Below, piece by piece: positions 1 to 11,481 of a stretch of DNA of 64,000 nt (within the stretch, counting starts at the first letter, position 1; the number at the start of each line of letters is the position of its first letter). The notes beneath the pieces are model-generated. The model had not been told where the DNA came from. It saw nothing but the letters and a program-made list of their open reading frames with translations, and made no database searches. Both the position numbers and the translations under genes were made by a program. This DNA comes from Leucaena leucocephala (Eukaryota > Streptophyta > Magnoliopsida > Fabales > Fabaceae). The DNA is taken from positions 8,749,501 to 8,813,500 of the forward strand of contig CM073560.1 in the NCBI GenBank assembly GCA_037074615.1, written 5' to 3'.

Positions 1-557
1 TATGAAAATACCCCTGTGTTATAATAATGAACAAGAGATGAATGGAGGGCATTTTGGTTATTTTGGATAGGCCAAAATGTCAAGGCAAATGCAGGGACGA
101 TTAATCAGAGTCAGTATATGCCCTGATAAGATATAAAGAGGTGTGAAATGATAATTATGCCCCTAGGGTTAATATAGTGCAAGAAAGTGCATCAAGGGTA
201 TTTTGTCCATTTCTCAAGGGATGGTTAGAAGATAAATACTCATTCTAACAATTTCAATGGTAGGAAAAACTTAAACACTGGTTTTCATGACATAATACAT
301 ATTCTGGAGTATTATAAAAATTGGGAACATAAAACAGTTTGGTGTTTGTGAAACTGACCAGATCATTACCGGACTGGACTAAAAATTTTCCTATCAGTAT
401 TTTCTCATTATTTGTGCCAAACATAGCCCTTTATGATGTCATGGATAATGTCATTAATAAGGCTTCTAGAGCAAGCTTCTTGGAAGGTGGATTATGGACC
501 ATTAGATCAATTAGTAACCAAAGCAATCTTGGCCTTCCATTTCCACCCAATTTTTTC

Positions 558-565
558 TATAAATA
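558..565 (+). promoter_or_regulatory. TATA box of LTR1
   Basis: TATAAATA followed by a C run, the form seen in most LTRs here. Confidence 0.75.
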
Positions 566-1606
566 CCCCCCCTTATTCAGACCTGTTTGGTAGCTTGGAA
601 ACCTTAGGGAACCTCTGCCAAAATTTACTTTGGAGCAAGAAAGAAGTATACACCTTGGAGCAACAAGAAAGGTAACTAGTTCCTTTAATCTTAGACTTTA
701 TTCTAGGAAGTTTGCTCTTTGTTTTAAGAGGTTTTTGATGGCATTTTCCCCTTGATGTTGCTGCTGGACATACTATTTATATGTGATAGGAAATGAGTTT
801 TATGTTATGGATAGTTTATACAAGCTTAAACAAGCTAGAATCAAGTGGTATTAGCTTGGAAATCCAAGTATGCATGTAAATAGAATTTTGTGTTCTTGGC
901 TGCCACTATAGGAATTACTATTCATATATTAGAATTTCATGATTTTGATGCTTCTAATGTGTTTAAAATGGAAAATAGTGTGGGGATAAAGTAGAGAAAC
1001 AAGTAGTGGAAGTATATATTGAAATCAAAATGAGAATTTTTGGAAAATATAGGAGGCATTTCGGTTTTGTACAATAGCCAAGGATGTGATTTGATTTTGG
1101 AAATTTTGATTTCATATTTGGATTCTACATAAAAAATTATGTGAAAATGAACCATGAGAATTTATTTTAGAAAGATGGAAGTATAAGTCATAAGTTAGAC
1201 AAAGAATGGAATATAGTGAGAACCTAGTCTAAGAATTGTTTTGAAGTTGAGTTGTAACTTGATGTTACTTTGTAATGGATAGGTTTTGACATTTGTGTGG
1301 GAAGAAGACCATCTCAAGAAGAGTGTGACAAGGATAACCTAAGAGGTAGTAAGAATACCTAACTATAATCTTATGTTTGTTTGATTGTATGCTTGCTTGT
1401 TAGTTATGATTCTTGGATGAGCTTAAGATGATGTTTTGATGATGATGATAAAGTATGAATGATTACAACTCCTTGCAACTAATGTCATAACAATATGCAT
1501 GTTAGAGTTTGCTTATGTATGATTATAAAGTAGCTCCCATAGCATGCTAACATGTTAAGCATTTAATCAAGCATGCATGTTATTATAGTTTGTATGACTT
1601 GCTATT

Positions 1607-1625
1607 GAGATTTTCATGAAATCTC
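1607..1625 (+). other. LTR hairpin 1
   Basis: Perfect inverted repeat, arms GAGATTT/AAATCTC (7 bp) with a TCATG loop, in the standard context TTGCTA-TT...-CATTC. Confidence 0.8.
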
Positions 1626-2444
1626 ATTCTTTCCATATGCATAATCATGCTATAGGTGCTAGAACCTCTCAAGGAAAAAGGGTAAATGTGGATGGTTGAA
1701 TTTGTATAATAAGTTAAGATGACTACTTGACATTATGGGATGCATAGTACATGATAGTGTGTATGCATTTTGAGGCAGTACTCTTGTGACAATAGTTTCC
1801 ACTACTTAACCAATTTTTGACGTGATATTTAGCATGAAAATAGTTAAGATTTAGAGCTTTAAATGGACAATAAGAACACCTGAATTGGTTAAGTATTCAA
1901 ATTATTATGATTTTTTAAAGTTAGAAATAAAAATCTGGAACAAGATAAAACGAGTAACCAGAGGCTATGAGGTTCATACGTTGATTTCAAATATTAAATA
2001 AACAATTTTTTCCACAAAATTTTATGAGTTTTAAGTACAGATCTGGAGATTTATATCCATATGTAACACGTCTCATTTGGATAAGTGAATAAGGAGAAAT
2101 GAATTTTTGAAAACAGGGTAAGGAAACTATAACTTCCAGATTTATCAAATGAACAGTATTTTTCAATAAATAAACTGATTTTATTTGGACAATGAAACCT
2201 TGGTTTTATATTTTTCTTTTAAATTTCAATGAAAGAGATTCCATTAGAAATTGGAACCCCCCATTTCAATTTTTCTAGATTTAATTATAAATTTTCAAAG
2301 TTCAGGCTATACTCCGGAATACCAAATGAACAGTACCCAAGAACCTTTTTCTGGAAAATTCATATGTCTAAGTTAAAGAGGTATTTAATTGGTATAAGCT
2401 ACTTCCAATTGGGTATATATGAGTATGAAATTAAGGATACGACA

Positions 2445-2571
2445 GGAATCCTTTCTTACAACATGAAACTCAGTTCGTAAGTCACCTACTCAGTTGTATA
2501 TCTCTCATCATTCAGCTGGATGAACTTGGCCAAGTATTCATCAAAAGGTCTCTTTTCTCACCCTGCCATAT
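2445..2571 (-). pseudogene. E2 gag remnant, downstream part
   Basis: Read on the minus strand this fragment carries FDEYLAKFIQL and, further on, a stretch aligning with the E1 gag segment LAHILNSVLQERNFP, with stops and a frameshift. It is the downstream part of the Ty3/gypsy capsid domain (retrotransposon gag). The upstream part is at 8296-8430, on the other side of LTR2. The spacing across the removed insertion equals that in the E1 gag copy, which confirms continuity. It is cut at 2444/2445 by LTR1. Non-functional. Confidence 0.75.
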
Positions 2572-2613
2572 CGTAACATCCCAATTTTTGGGTCTAGGAG
2601 AAATGGGAGGTAG

Positions 2614-2882
2614 TCTGATATGGGCAGGCTGCTAAATTCGTAGTCCCAAGGTAGTAATCTGATATGGGCAGATCACTTACCTATATTTTATAGGAATCCA
2701 AGGGATGAGTTAAGTCCCTCAGGATTTAAAGATGAGTTAAGTCTTTGACCTACAAAATAGGGACAGTTCACCTAGGTTCAAAAAGAGGAATGTAAGGAAT
2801 ATCCTAAGTCTTGAGCCTAGGAATTCTGCAGGTAGCTATATATGGGCTGGCTCCTGAGTAAGATAACCTGATATGGGCAGGT
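2614..2882 (+). repeat. GATATGGGC motif cluster in LTR2 U3
   Basis: Four copies of a GATATGGGCNGG-type motif at about 2617, 2660, 2838 (as TATATGGGCTGG) and 2869. The same quartet occurs in LTR3 (about 4141-4405) and, reversed, in LTR13 (about 33045-33310). Confidence 0.75.
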
Positions 2883-3835
2883 TGTTCATCCTTTCAATTA
2901 ACAATGACTCCTGAAGAGTTCAGGGGATGAGTTGTTGAAAGAGAATTTCGAGAACTTAAGATAAAGGATAAGAAAAGATGTCAGAAAGAGAATATAGGGG
3001 CATAATCGTAATTATGGGAAAGATTGGGCTGGTAGCCGATGAGTACCATATTTTACCAAAAAATAGAGAAAATTATGCTGATCATTTCACTGAATTATGA
3101 AATATACATATGAGGTCTCTATGAGTATGTAAGAATTAGAAAAGTGACTAAGGGTAATATGGTAATTTTGAAAAACTGTGCGTGTGAGTGTACTTTCAGG
3201 CCAAAACAGCCTGTCCGGATTTAATATCTAAAAATACTGGAAGATAAAGAAAAGAATTCTGGGTTGAATGACGCAACACAGAATTTTGATTTGAGGTCCC
3301 GATTTTTCTGTAAAAATTCCTGAAGATGAGAATTTACAGTTATAATAGGTAAAGGAAAAGCAGTCCGAATAGAGATGATCGGACTGTGGCTAGAAGTCAT
3401 ATAGTATTTTTAAGGATAGACAGTCAAGAAAGGTTATCTGATAGTTGACCAAGGTCAGAGAATACTCTGGTAAAATATAAAAAGACAGTAATGCCCCTAG
3501 ACTCATTAAAGTAAATAAAGATGAACCAAGGGTATTTCGGTAATTTGCCAAGAGATGTTTCTTAGGAATCGAGCCATCAGAGTACTTGAGCTTGATCAGA
3601 TACCCAAGATAGCATTTCCAAAGTACAAAAACGTAGCCCAAGGAATATGTGAGTGAAAGTAGCATTACAATACTATTTTAGTGTTGTTTCTGTAAAGTAA
3701 AGTTACCCAGTCGAAGTGGTAACCGGGAGATTGATCAGATAAAGCTTTGGAATTGTTTGGAAGTCATAGGATGGCATGAAAGGTGCCATCAAGATGCCAC
3801 ATGGCACTAATCTAGAGGGAGAAAAAAAGCTGAGG

Positions 3836-3844
3836 ACACGTGGC
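3836..3844 (+). promoter_or_regulatory. G-box/ABRE-like site in LTR2 U3
   Basis: ACACGTGGC, the plant ABRE/G-box core, about 235 bp upstream of the TATA box. It is kept in LTR18 (52093) and LTR10 (25776, reversed) and mutated in LTR3 and LTR11. Confidence 0.5.
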
Positions 3845-3896
3845 ACGATCTCAGCAGTGTATTCCGGTGCAAGACTCTGGAATTCTCTGAAAACAC

Positions 3897-3985
3897 TGAG
3901 TCAGCATGTCGAGTCAGCAGGTAATTATGAAAGGCCATGAGTCATCATGATGAGTCATCAAGATGACATCACCATGATGATGCAA
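3897..3985 (+). promoter_or_regulatory. TGAGTCA-type cluster upstream of LTR2 TATA
   Basis: Three TGAGTCA motifs (3897, 3938, 3951) plus GATGACATCA and ATGATGATGCAA within 90 bp. They resemble bZIP (GCN4/AP-1, CRE) sites. Similar TGATGTCA and GAGTCATC clusters lie before the TATA box of LTR11 (37690-37765) and LTR18 (52215-52262). Confidence 0.45.
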
Positions 3986-4078
3986 TAAGTTGGATTAAAG
4001 AAAATAGAAAATTCCAGGAAAATCGGTGGCCACAAGATCAAAGTTCTTGAGAATTATAGAAATGCCATCCATGAAAAC

Positions 4079-4086
4079 TATAAATA
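4079..4086 (+). promoter_or_regulatory. TATA box of LTR2
   Basis: TATAAATA followed by CCCC. LTR3 is inserted 12 bp downstream, close to the expected transcription start. Confidence 0.75.
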
Positions 4087-6173
4087 CCCCTCCCCCTTTG
4101 TAACATCCTGATTTTTGGTCTAAGAGAACTGGGAAGTAGTCTGATATGGGCAGGCTGCTAAAACCGTAGTCCCAGGGTAGTAATCTGATATGGGCGGATC
4201 ACTTACCTGTATTTTGTAGGATCCGAGGGATGAGCTAAGTCCTTCAGGATGTAAAGATGAGTTAAGTCTTTAACCTACAGAATCGGGACAGTTCGCCTAG
4301 GTTCAAAATGAGAAATGTGAGGAATATCCTAAGTCTTAAGCCTAGGAATTCTGCAGGAAGCTTGATATGGGCTGGCTCCTGTGTAAGATAACCTGATATG
4401 GGCGGGTTGTCGAGCTTTTCAATTAACGATGACTCCCGAAGAGTTTAGGGGATGAGTTATTGAAAGAGAATTTCTAGAACTTAAGATGAAGGATAAGAAG
4501 ATGAGAATAGATGCCAGAAAGAGAATGTAGGGGCAAAATCGTAATTATGGGAAAGATCGGGCTGGTAGCCGATGAGTACCATATTTTGCCAGAAAATAGA
4601 GAAAATTATGCTGATCATTTCAGTGAACTGTGAAATATGCATACGAGGTCTCTATGAGTATGAAAGAATTATGGAAAGTTTAAGGACAAAAAGGTGGGGT
4701 CCTTAAGTGTAATTTTAGCCAAATAAAAAGGGACTTAAATGAAAAGAAGAAAAGTTCCTTGGGGCTAAAGTGTAATTAAAGAAAGTCAGGCCGGAAGTGG
4801 TTTGGACTGTCTGACGGCATTTCAATCCCAGATTTCACCGGTAGAGAGAGCAAGGGACGCTCGGTAATCTGGCTTAATACAAGAATTTTTGAAGACTCCA
4901 GATAGCCAGAAATGGACTGATCGTCCAAAAGTTATAAAAATTCATACCGGATATCCTAGATTTCAGATCTAGGTGAGAAAATATAGGATGATGCGTCTTT
5001 ATGGGGCGGATGTCAGGAAACTGACAAAATACCGATAGGAGGCCTGTAGAAAAAGTTATTCGCAAATTAGAAAATCCAGACGGGAGTGTGAGTCCTCCGG
5101 GTATCCGATAGGGAAATTTATCGGTATTTGAAAAGGGACTGAATGAGTTCGGATAACCTCGGTCAGATGACTGATATGACTCACAGGGATGCCTGAACAC
5201 CGTAGGCCAGTGTATCGGACAGAAGGAGCCGGTGTCCGGATATGTGTATAAACGGTGAATAATAGATAAAATATTCAATAATTATTAACAGGGGAAGATT
5301 CCTCGTAATGTGTGCCATGAAGGTAATGGACCCTGAGAGGCCCAATAATGGCGCCAACAAGGCCCAGTAAGACACTTGGACTGATAGGTGGGCCAGTGTC
5401 CGGCAGAACCCCGGAAAAGTGCGAAATTACGAAAATGCCCCTATGTTGTACTAAAGGGGTAGTAGATGTATGAGGGCATTTTGGTCATTCTGGACAGGCC
5501 TAAGAGCCAAGGCACATACAGATAAAGTTACTTAGAGTCAGTATATGCCCTGACAGAGTACAGAAGGGTGTGAAATGACGATTTTACCCTTAGGGTTAAA
5601 ATAGCGCAAGAAATGGCACCCAAGGGTATTTTGGTAATTTGCCAAGGGATGTTTCTTGGGAATCGAGCCACCAGAGTACTTGAGCTTGATCAGGATCCAA
5701 GATAACATTCCCAGAGCCCAAAAACGTAGGCCCGGTGATATGTGAGAAAAAGTGGCATTAAAATACTATTTTAATACTGTTTCAATAAAGTAAAGTTACT
5801 CGGTCGGCACGATAACCGAGGAGGTGATCAGATAAAGTCTGGGACTTATCTGGATAGTATTGGAAGGCGTGAAAGGTCCCTTCCAGGTGCCAAATGGCGC
5901 AATCTTAGAGGCAGGAGAAAAGTTGAGGACACGTATTACGGTGCAAGACTTTGGACCGGTACTGGATTGGACTGAACTACTGAGTCAGCTGATGAGGTGT
6001 CCAGGAATTGTGACATGTGAAGAATGTGGCGATGAGGTGTCCCGGTGAGGTGTCCTGGATGATGTCATGCATGATGCAGTAAAAAGAAATAAAGAAAAAT
6101 AGGAAAATCCAGGAAAAACCAGGACCACATGTTCAGATGGCTTCAAAATTACAGAAATGCCATCCATTAAAGC

Positions 6174-6181
6174 TATAAATA
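6174..6181 (+). promoter_or_regulatory. TATA box of LTR3
   Basis: TATAAATA followed by CCCCC. Confidence 0.78.
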
Positions 6182-6221
6182 CCCCCTTCCCCTCCCATTT
6201 TATGCATCCCACATTTTTGGC

Positions 6222-6274
6222 AAGAAAAGAGAGAGAAAGAAGAGAGAGAAGGAGAAAGAAAGAAAGAAAGGAAG
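6222..6274 (+). repeat. Purine tract in LTR3 leader
   Basis: An almost pure A/G run of GAAA and GAGA units starting about 40 bp after the TATA box, so near the start of the predicted transcript. The equivalent in LTR2 is at 7271-7293, and on the minus strand in LTR10 near 25443-25467. Confidence 0.8.
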
Positions 6275-6538
6275 TTCTGGTGGAGTTGGAAGCAGTATAG
6301 AAGTTCTGGAGTTCTGCTTTTGAGGTAGTAACTAATCCTAGCTCTTATGTAATGTCTTTGTGATTTGTTGTGCTATTGTTTGGTTGGATTGTTGTCTTAT
6401 ATGTTATGCTTGAAGCTCTATTACAATGCTATGATCATATGTTATTGAATATGGAAGCACGCAGCATACTTATCTGTACACAATCACAAGCAAGCACCGT
6501 CACTCTGCATTACATATATTGTTATGATTATTACTACT

Positions 6539-6555
6539 GAGATTCCCCGAATCTC
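6539..6555 (+). other. LTR hairpin 2
   Basis: Arms GAGATTC/GAATCTC (7 bp), loop CCC, in LTR3. Confidence 0.82.
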
Positions 6556-6610
6556 ATTCCCATATATAACATTACAGGGGAGGTTCTGTCAAAATAAAAT
6601 CTGGAAATTT

Positions 6611-6797
6611 TAAGAGACGCCGTTATGCTGCCGAAATTCCGGCAAGGAAGCAGGAACAGGGAAAGGAACTGATACGTACTGTGTACGTAGTGCTGTCTAA
6701 GGAGGCTGGAAGTGAGTGGACCCAGCAGGTTCATCCAGTCTTTCCTGGGCACTACGTAGAATGGTAGTTCTCATGAGGGAATTACCGAATCGGTACA
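6611..6797 (+). repeat. Dyad module copy 1 (long form)
   Basis: Runs from GAGACGCCGTTATGCTGCC to ACCGAATCGGTAC. It holds the perfect dyad TACGTAC-TGT-GTACGTA at 6673-6689 and the palindrome ACCGAATCGGT at 6784-6794. The middle part (AGTGAGTGGACC...GGTTCATCCAGTC) is nearly identical in all seven copies. Confidence 0.85.
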
Positions 6798-7270
6798 ACA
6801 TCGGTTACTTTCTAAAGAAGAATTGTAGCAGTTATGCTGCCGGATTTTAGGCAGGAAAAGATGTAATAGAAATATGATAATTTGCTGTATGCCTTGTTGT
6901 ATGACATTTTATTATTTAATAATAAATGTTGTTTGGCATGTTCAATTTGTGAATGGGGAATTAAGGGAGAAAGAGTTTGGCTATGAAATTTGGTGAGCCA
7001 GTAGTACACATCTGGGGCATTCCGTGGATAGGTAATAAGCCTTATTTGGATGTGTAGAACGAGATAAATTAATTTTCAAATTAAAGGTCCAGAATAAGGA
7101 ACTTAAGAGTGAAATTTTGAATTTCTGGGCTTAAGTTAAGATATATCAAGCTAATATCGCTTCCGTAAGTGTACTCTGAGGAGTCTAAGAGAGGATGTTT
7201 CACCCTTGCCTTCTCATTCACGGCCAAGAGCCAATTTAGAGAGAGAAGTGGGTTCTAGAGAGAGAAAGTG

Positions 7271-7293
7271 GGAGAAAGAAAGAAAGAAGGAAG
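7271..7293 (+). repeat. Purine tract in LTR2 leader
   Basis: Uninterrupted A/G run of GAAA-type units in the transcript leader of LTR2, separated from its TATA box by the LTR3 insertion. Confidence 0.7.
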
Positions 7294-7567
7294 TTCTGGT
7301 GGAGCCAGAAGCAGTATAGAGATATTAGAGTTCTGCTAAGCTAGCCAGGTAGTAACTAATCCTAGCTTTTATGTAATGGCTTTGTGATGTGATGTGCTAT
7401 TGTTTGGTTGGATTGATGTCTTGTATGTTATGTCTGAAGCTCTACTACATAATGCTATGATCATATGTTATTATTGAGTATGGAAGCACACGGCATACTT
7501 ATCTGTACATAATCACAAGCAAGCACTATCACACTGCATTACATATATTATTATGGTTTTTGCTACT

Positions 7568-7585
7568 GAGATTCCCCCGAATCTC
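7568..7585 (+). other. LTR hairpin 3
   Basis: Arms GAGATTC/GAATCTC with a CCCC loop, in LTR2. Confidence 0.82.
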
Positions 7586-7640
7586 ATCCCCTATGTATAA
7601 CCCATTACAGGGAGGTTATGTCAAAGTGAATTTTGAGAAT

Positions 7641-7829
7641 GCTAAAAGACGCCGTTGTGCTGCCAAAATTATGGCAAAATTATCAGTAATGAAGGAAGGA
7701 GATGATATGTACTATGTACGTAGGTACTGTCTAAGGAGTCTGGAAGTAAGTGGATCTAGCCGGTTCATCCAGCCTTTCCTGAGTACTTACGTAGAATGGT
7801 AGTTCTCACGAGAATTACCGAATCAGTAC
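7641..7829 (+). repeat. Dyad module copy 2 (long form)
   Basis: In LTR2. Same order as copy 1. The first dyad is degraded (TATGTACTATGTACGTA) and the second reads ACCGAATCAGT. Confidence 0.83.
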
Positions 7830-8295
7830 AAGATCAGTTATTTGTAAAGATGAAGCCTAGTAGTTATGCTGCTGGATTTCAGGCAGGAAAAGATGTAATA
7901 GAGTTATGAGGATTTTGTGCATGCCCTGTTGTATAACAATTTATTATTTAATAATAAATATTGTTTGGTATATTCAATTTGTGTATGAGAAATTATGAGA
8001 GAGTAATTCGCAGGTCTTGGTAGCAGTGTTTTGACCTTAGTTTGACCTAGTAAAGTATAAGAGTTTGGCCACAAAATTTGGTGAGCCAGTTGCACACATC
8101 TGGGGCATTAAATGGATAGGTAATAAGCCTCATTTGGATGTGTAGAATGAGATAAATTAGTTTTCAAAGTAAAGGTCCAGAATAAGGAACTTAAGAGTAA
8201 AATTTTAATTTTTGGGCTTAAGTTAAGATATAATTGTGCTAATATCGCTTCCGCAAGTGTACTTTGAGGGGTCTAAGGGAGGATGTTTCACACAT

Positions 8296-8430
8296 CACCT
8301 AAACTTAGCCTTGCGCTCATCTCTATTTGACTGAGGCAAATACTTTTGGTAAAATTGTTTAAGTTAAACTTCCCAGTTAAGCGGATTATTCATTGCCCGT
8401 AAGGGAACTTTTATGCTCTTTACTATCTCT
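8296..8430 (-). pseudogene. E2 gag remnant, upstream part
   Basis: The minus strand reads NWEV, a stop, LKQFYQKYLPQSNRDERKAKF. This is the typical W-x-x-F-x3-F-x3-Y-F core of the Ty3/gypsy capsid domain, and it closely parallels the E1 gag at 15200-15280. In-frame stops show it is dead. It continues at 2571 after removal of LTR2. Confidence 0.8.
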
Positions 8431-10700
8431 TAACATCTTTCTCTAACTCTTGGCGAACTTGAATCGCTTGGATCTCATATCACATCTGCTGCTATTTATT
8501 TAGCTTAGACTGTATTATCGTACTAGGTCTACTGAGTCACTGAATCGCTTGGAAACATAAACTCTTCATCTATTCATTGTTACATCTTTTCCCTTAGACC
8601 GTATTCTATGCAGGTCTCTAGACAAGCCTCAGTCTAGCCTCTATTGCTTTTGTTTGGAAAAAGACTATCCCAATAAAGCCTTTCATAATGTAGATCTACT
8701 CCAGTTTATTGCACGGATGATCTATTTTTGAACGTTCCTTAAACTGATTGTTCATATGTTAGTGTATCGCACTAGCTGGCTTAGGCGTAGCTTGTACCAG
8801 TCCTCTAACTGATAAATTTTAGCGAAGTTGGTGCCTTTATTCTCATTATCTCTATAGTATCTGGTTGCTGCCTCTTAGTGCACCGAACGATTCTAATTCG
8901 TTCCCATATACTAGTACCATTTTTGTAGGCCTTAACAATTCTTTAGCCAATAACCTATCTATCATTTTAGGTTTGGCTTAAGCCTCATACTATACTTTAC
9001 TCAATTTACATTAAAAGTCTTAGGGGTTTTCTTGCTCTTTCAGTTGCCCTAATCTTTTCTAACAATTATAATCTATACAGAGAGAGGACTTATACGACTG
9101 TTCTTTTATTTACTTTACTGCTAAGTAGGAGCACCTACTCTAATATGCATAATGCTTTGCCAACATGTTATAGGATTGCAACCTGCTTATGAATGCAAAG
9201 CTCTAACATCAGAGCTCAAGCATTCCTTCCCTTAATATGCATAGCTCTAACACTCGGAGCTTGTACAACTCTAATATTTGGAGCTTTAGTATATTTTACA
9301 AACATAACATAATACCTGGCATTTTATGCAAGGAGTGAAAGCTCTCAATTGCTATTTCATCTTAACATAATATTCAAACATCTTATCCCTACCAAAAAGG
9401 AGCATCTCTATCTGTCTATAGAGTCAGATGTAAAATCATCTTCTTATTCATAAAATTAAAGGGAAAGGACTTATACTAGTCTATTAACATCATCAGGAAC
9501 ATACTTATCTCTTATCATACTAGTTTCCTGTAACTATTTGTCTCATTATCTATGTCTTTTTATTAATCCTGGAGAAATTATTGAGGCAATTTATCTTTAG
9601 CTTATTATCTTCAAGATCCATACATCAATTCAGGAATCTGATATAGCTCTTATGTCAGGCCATCTTACCTTAACTAGGCTATATTCATTCTAAACTTTAG
9701 GGATTAATTGGTTAACTTTCTCATTTACCACTTTTCTATTGCTTTATCATTACCAAGTTCAATTATATAAGTATATGTTGTATGGTTTGGGAGCAACATA
9801 ACTTTCTCATTATATATACTCTACCCTGTATGTAATGCAAAAGGGGAGCATTCATTCATCATAGCATACTATAACATGCATAGTGTGCAAGGAAATGCAA
9901 TCATTTAAGCATACTCTGTCATCATATGACAACTACAAGGAGATGCAACTGTTCATCATAACTTATGGTAACATAAGCCATATCATCACATAATTTGCTC
10001 AACCATCCATTATACTCACACTGGAATTAAACAACTAACTAGGTAAACCTTAAAGCATTCTTTTCTTTGTCATATGATCTGCCAGATCCTGATCATTTAT
10101 TTAGGAACTTGAGATAACTATCCATTTAACTTAGGCTGCTACTTTACCCTCCTACTAGGGTATAGACTCAACCTTTAACTGCTTTATCTAACTTTCAAGC
10201 ATTACTCTTTCTGAGACAGGGGAGTCTCTTAATCTGTGGTTACCTTTCCCTTTACTACTGCTAGCCATACTTAGTTTTATTTCATCATAACATCTCCCAT
10301 CGCTTGTAAGACTTCTGTGTCCCTAGCATGAAGGAGTTTTGTGTCCTTGGCCTTACTGTAATCCATAACTAAGTTAGATGCTTTCTTTCAACTAACTAAG
10401 AAAGGGTCTGGCTCACATCTTTATTCCATTCATACTTTTAAGTTTTCCCTATCCTCATAGATCACTATTAGGAATGAAGCTATCTCTTATTAAATCTCAA
10501 TGTTAAATTCCCTAGAACATTCATATCTAATCCATACTCTTAGTTGGACTATAAACAAGTAACCTATTACTAACCTCAATCTTAATTGGGCCTTAGGTAA
10601 TCCGCTGCATACTCTGTTTCATAATCAGTGCAAATCTATCTTGCACTAGAACCTCTATTATATGCTAAAAATGTGTTTTGTACTAATGCCAGAACCTTTT
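8431..10700 (-). mobile_element. E2 internal region between PBS and gag core
   Basis: About 2.3 kb with no readable frame. By position it should hold the leader and gag N-terminus of E2. The matching interval in E1 is only about 1.2 kb, so extra sequence may have been added. Three short inverted repeats of the form AGCTCT...AGAGCT follow one another at 9199-9285. Nothing else is recognised. Confidence 0.55.
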
Positions 10701-10712
10701 GCTCTGATACTA
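10701..10712 (-). other. Primer-binding site of E2
   Basis: The minus strand reads TAGTATCAGAGC. It differs in one base from TGGTATCAGAGC, the site complementary to the initiator tRNA-Met 3' end used by many plant LTR elements. It lies 3 nt from the end of LTR4. Confidence 0.75.
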
Positions 10713-11463
10713 AAATAAATTATCCTACTTTCAACCTCTCAGGTTACATATTCGGAAGTGTATTTGATTAGCGGAAGCATTACTTCTCGGGTACTGTTCA
10801 TTAGGTAATTTGTAGATTGACAGTCCAACTTTAAAAATTCATAACTAATTATAGAAAATCATATGGAGGTGGTCCAAATTTATAATTTAAGGTATTTCAT
10901 AGTTATTTAAGGGAAAAATATAAATATGGATATTTACTTTGCCAATCAATACAGTTAAATTGTTACTTTTTACTCTTCATATGGCAAATTCTGGAAATTC
11001 AAAATTTTGTCTTGTAACTTTGGAAATTCGTTTCTGTTGATATACACATCCAAATTAGGCATATTATCTATTAATTGAAATCTATGGATGTGTACTACAT
11101 GCTCATAAAATTTTGTGAATTAATTCTTTCATTTTCTAGGTCAAACTGAAGCCACAACAAAACTGCTATAGGACCTACGTTTTTACCATTTCAGTTTCCT
11201 TTCTTTAATTCTCAATAATTGTTCTAGCATGCATAAACCAACTATTTGGCCTCTCATACATTCACATATATATATCATGGGGTTATGTCATAATTATTTC
11301 ATACATTTTCATCACATAAATAAACACTTTACATAACTAGGAAAGATCATACATCATAGGCTAGAGTATCAAATTGTTCACTTTCTTTCTTCTATTCTTT
11401 AGCTCTTCTCCATGCATACATTTTCCATCATGCTAGACCTAAATTGGTTGGTTGTGGGAGGGT

Positions 11464-11481
11464 GAGATTCTAGAGAATCTC
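11464..11481 (-). other. LTR hairpin 4
   Basis: Arms GAGATTC/GAATCTC, loop TAGA, in LTR4. Confidence 0.8.

Larger units (their letters stand above)
1..2444 (+). mobile_element. LTR1, gypsy-type LTR, 5' end outside window
   Basis: The window opens inside the U3 of a plus-strand LTR. A TATA box lies at 558-565, a donor-like GGTAACT near 674, the AGGTAGTAAGAATACCT motif near 1345 and the conserved hairpin at 1607-1625. The U5 is of the same type as LTR9 and LTR16 (both carry the ATGAACAGTA and TTAATTATRAATTT phrases), but it lacks the dyad module those two have. The terminus is GGATACGACA at 2435-2444, a decayed GGATGTGACA. It is followed directly by minus-strand gag of element E2, so LTR1 sits inside E2. 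Its other flank is not visible, so the TSD cannot be tested. Confidence 0.8.
4099..7202 (+). mobile_element. LTR3, solo LTR with TSD CCCTT
   Basis: 3104 bp, begins TGTAACATCCTG and ends GGATGTTTCA. The perfect TSD CCCTT lies at 4094-4098 and 7203-7207. The first 570 bp match the LTR2 head, with the GATATGGGC quartet. From about 4675 the U3 switches to the body type of LTR6, LTR21 and LTR23 (phrases such as TCCTTAAGTGTAATTTTAGCC), so this LTR is a mosaic. It has a TATA box at 6174, a purine leader, a hairpin at 6539 and the dyad module at 6611-6797. No internal region or second LTR is present. Confidence 0.93.
2572..8290 (+). mobile_element. LTR2, solo LTR interrupted by LTR3
   Basis: The LTR begins CGTAACATCCC (first T mutated) and ends GGATGTTTCA. 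The flanking pentamers are CATAT (2567-2571) and CACAT (8291-8295), 4 of 5 matching. After removing LTR3 and its duplicated pentamer the LTR is 2610 bp. In order it holds a U3 head with four GATATGGGC motifs, a U3 body with ACACGTGGC and a TGAGTCA cluster, a TATA box at 4079, a purine-rich leader at 7271-7293, a hairpin at 7568 and the dyad module at 7641-7829. It interrupts the gag of minus-strand element E2. Confidence 0.88.

Noticed and set aside
4874..5278. 134-codon minus-strand open frame, and 25528-25932 (134 codons) and 45354-45734 (126 codons)
   Set aside because: All three lie wholly within LTR sequence (LTR3 U3, LTR10 U3, LTR16 U5). Related LTRs do not keep the frames open, and the proteins have no domain.
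6700..6740. GGTTCATCCAGTC in the dyad module as a tRNA/SINE B box
   Set aside because: It matches only part of the B-box consensus, no A box is found at the right distance, and the copies lack SINE ends or their own TSDs.
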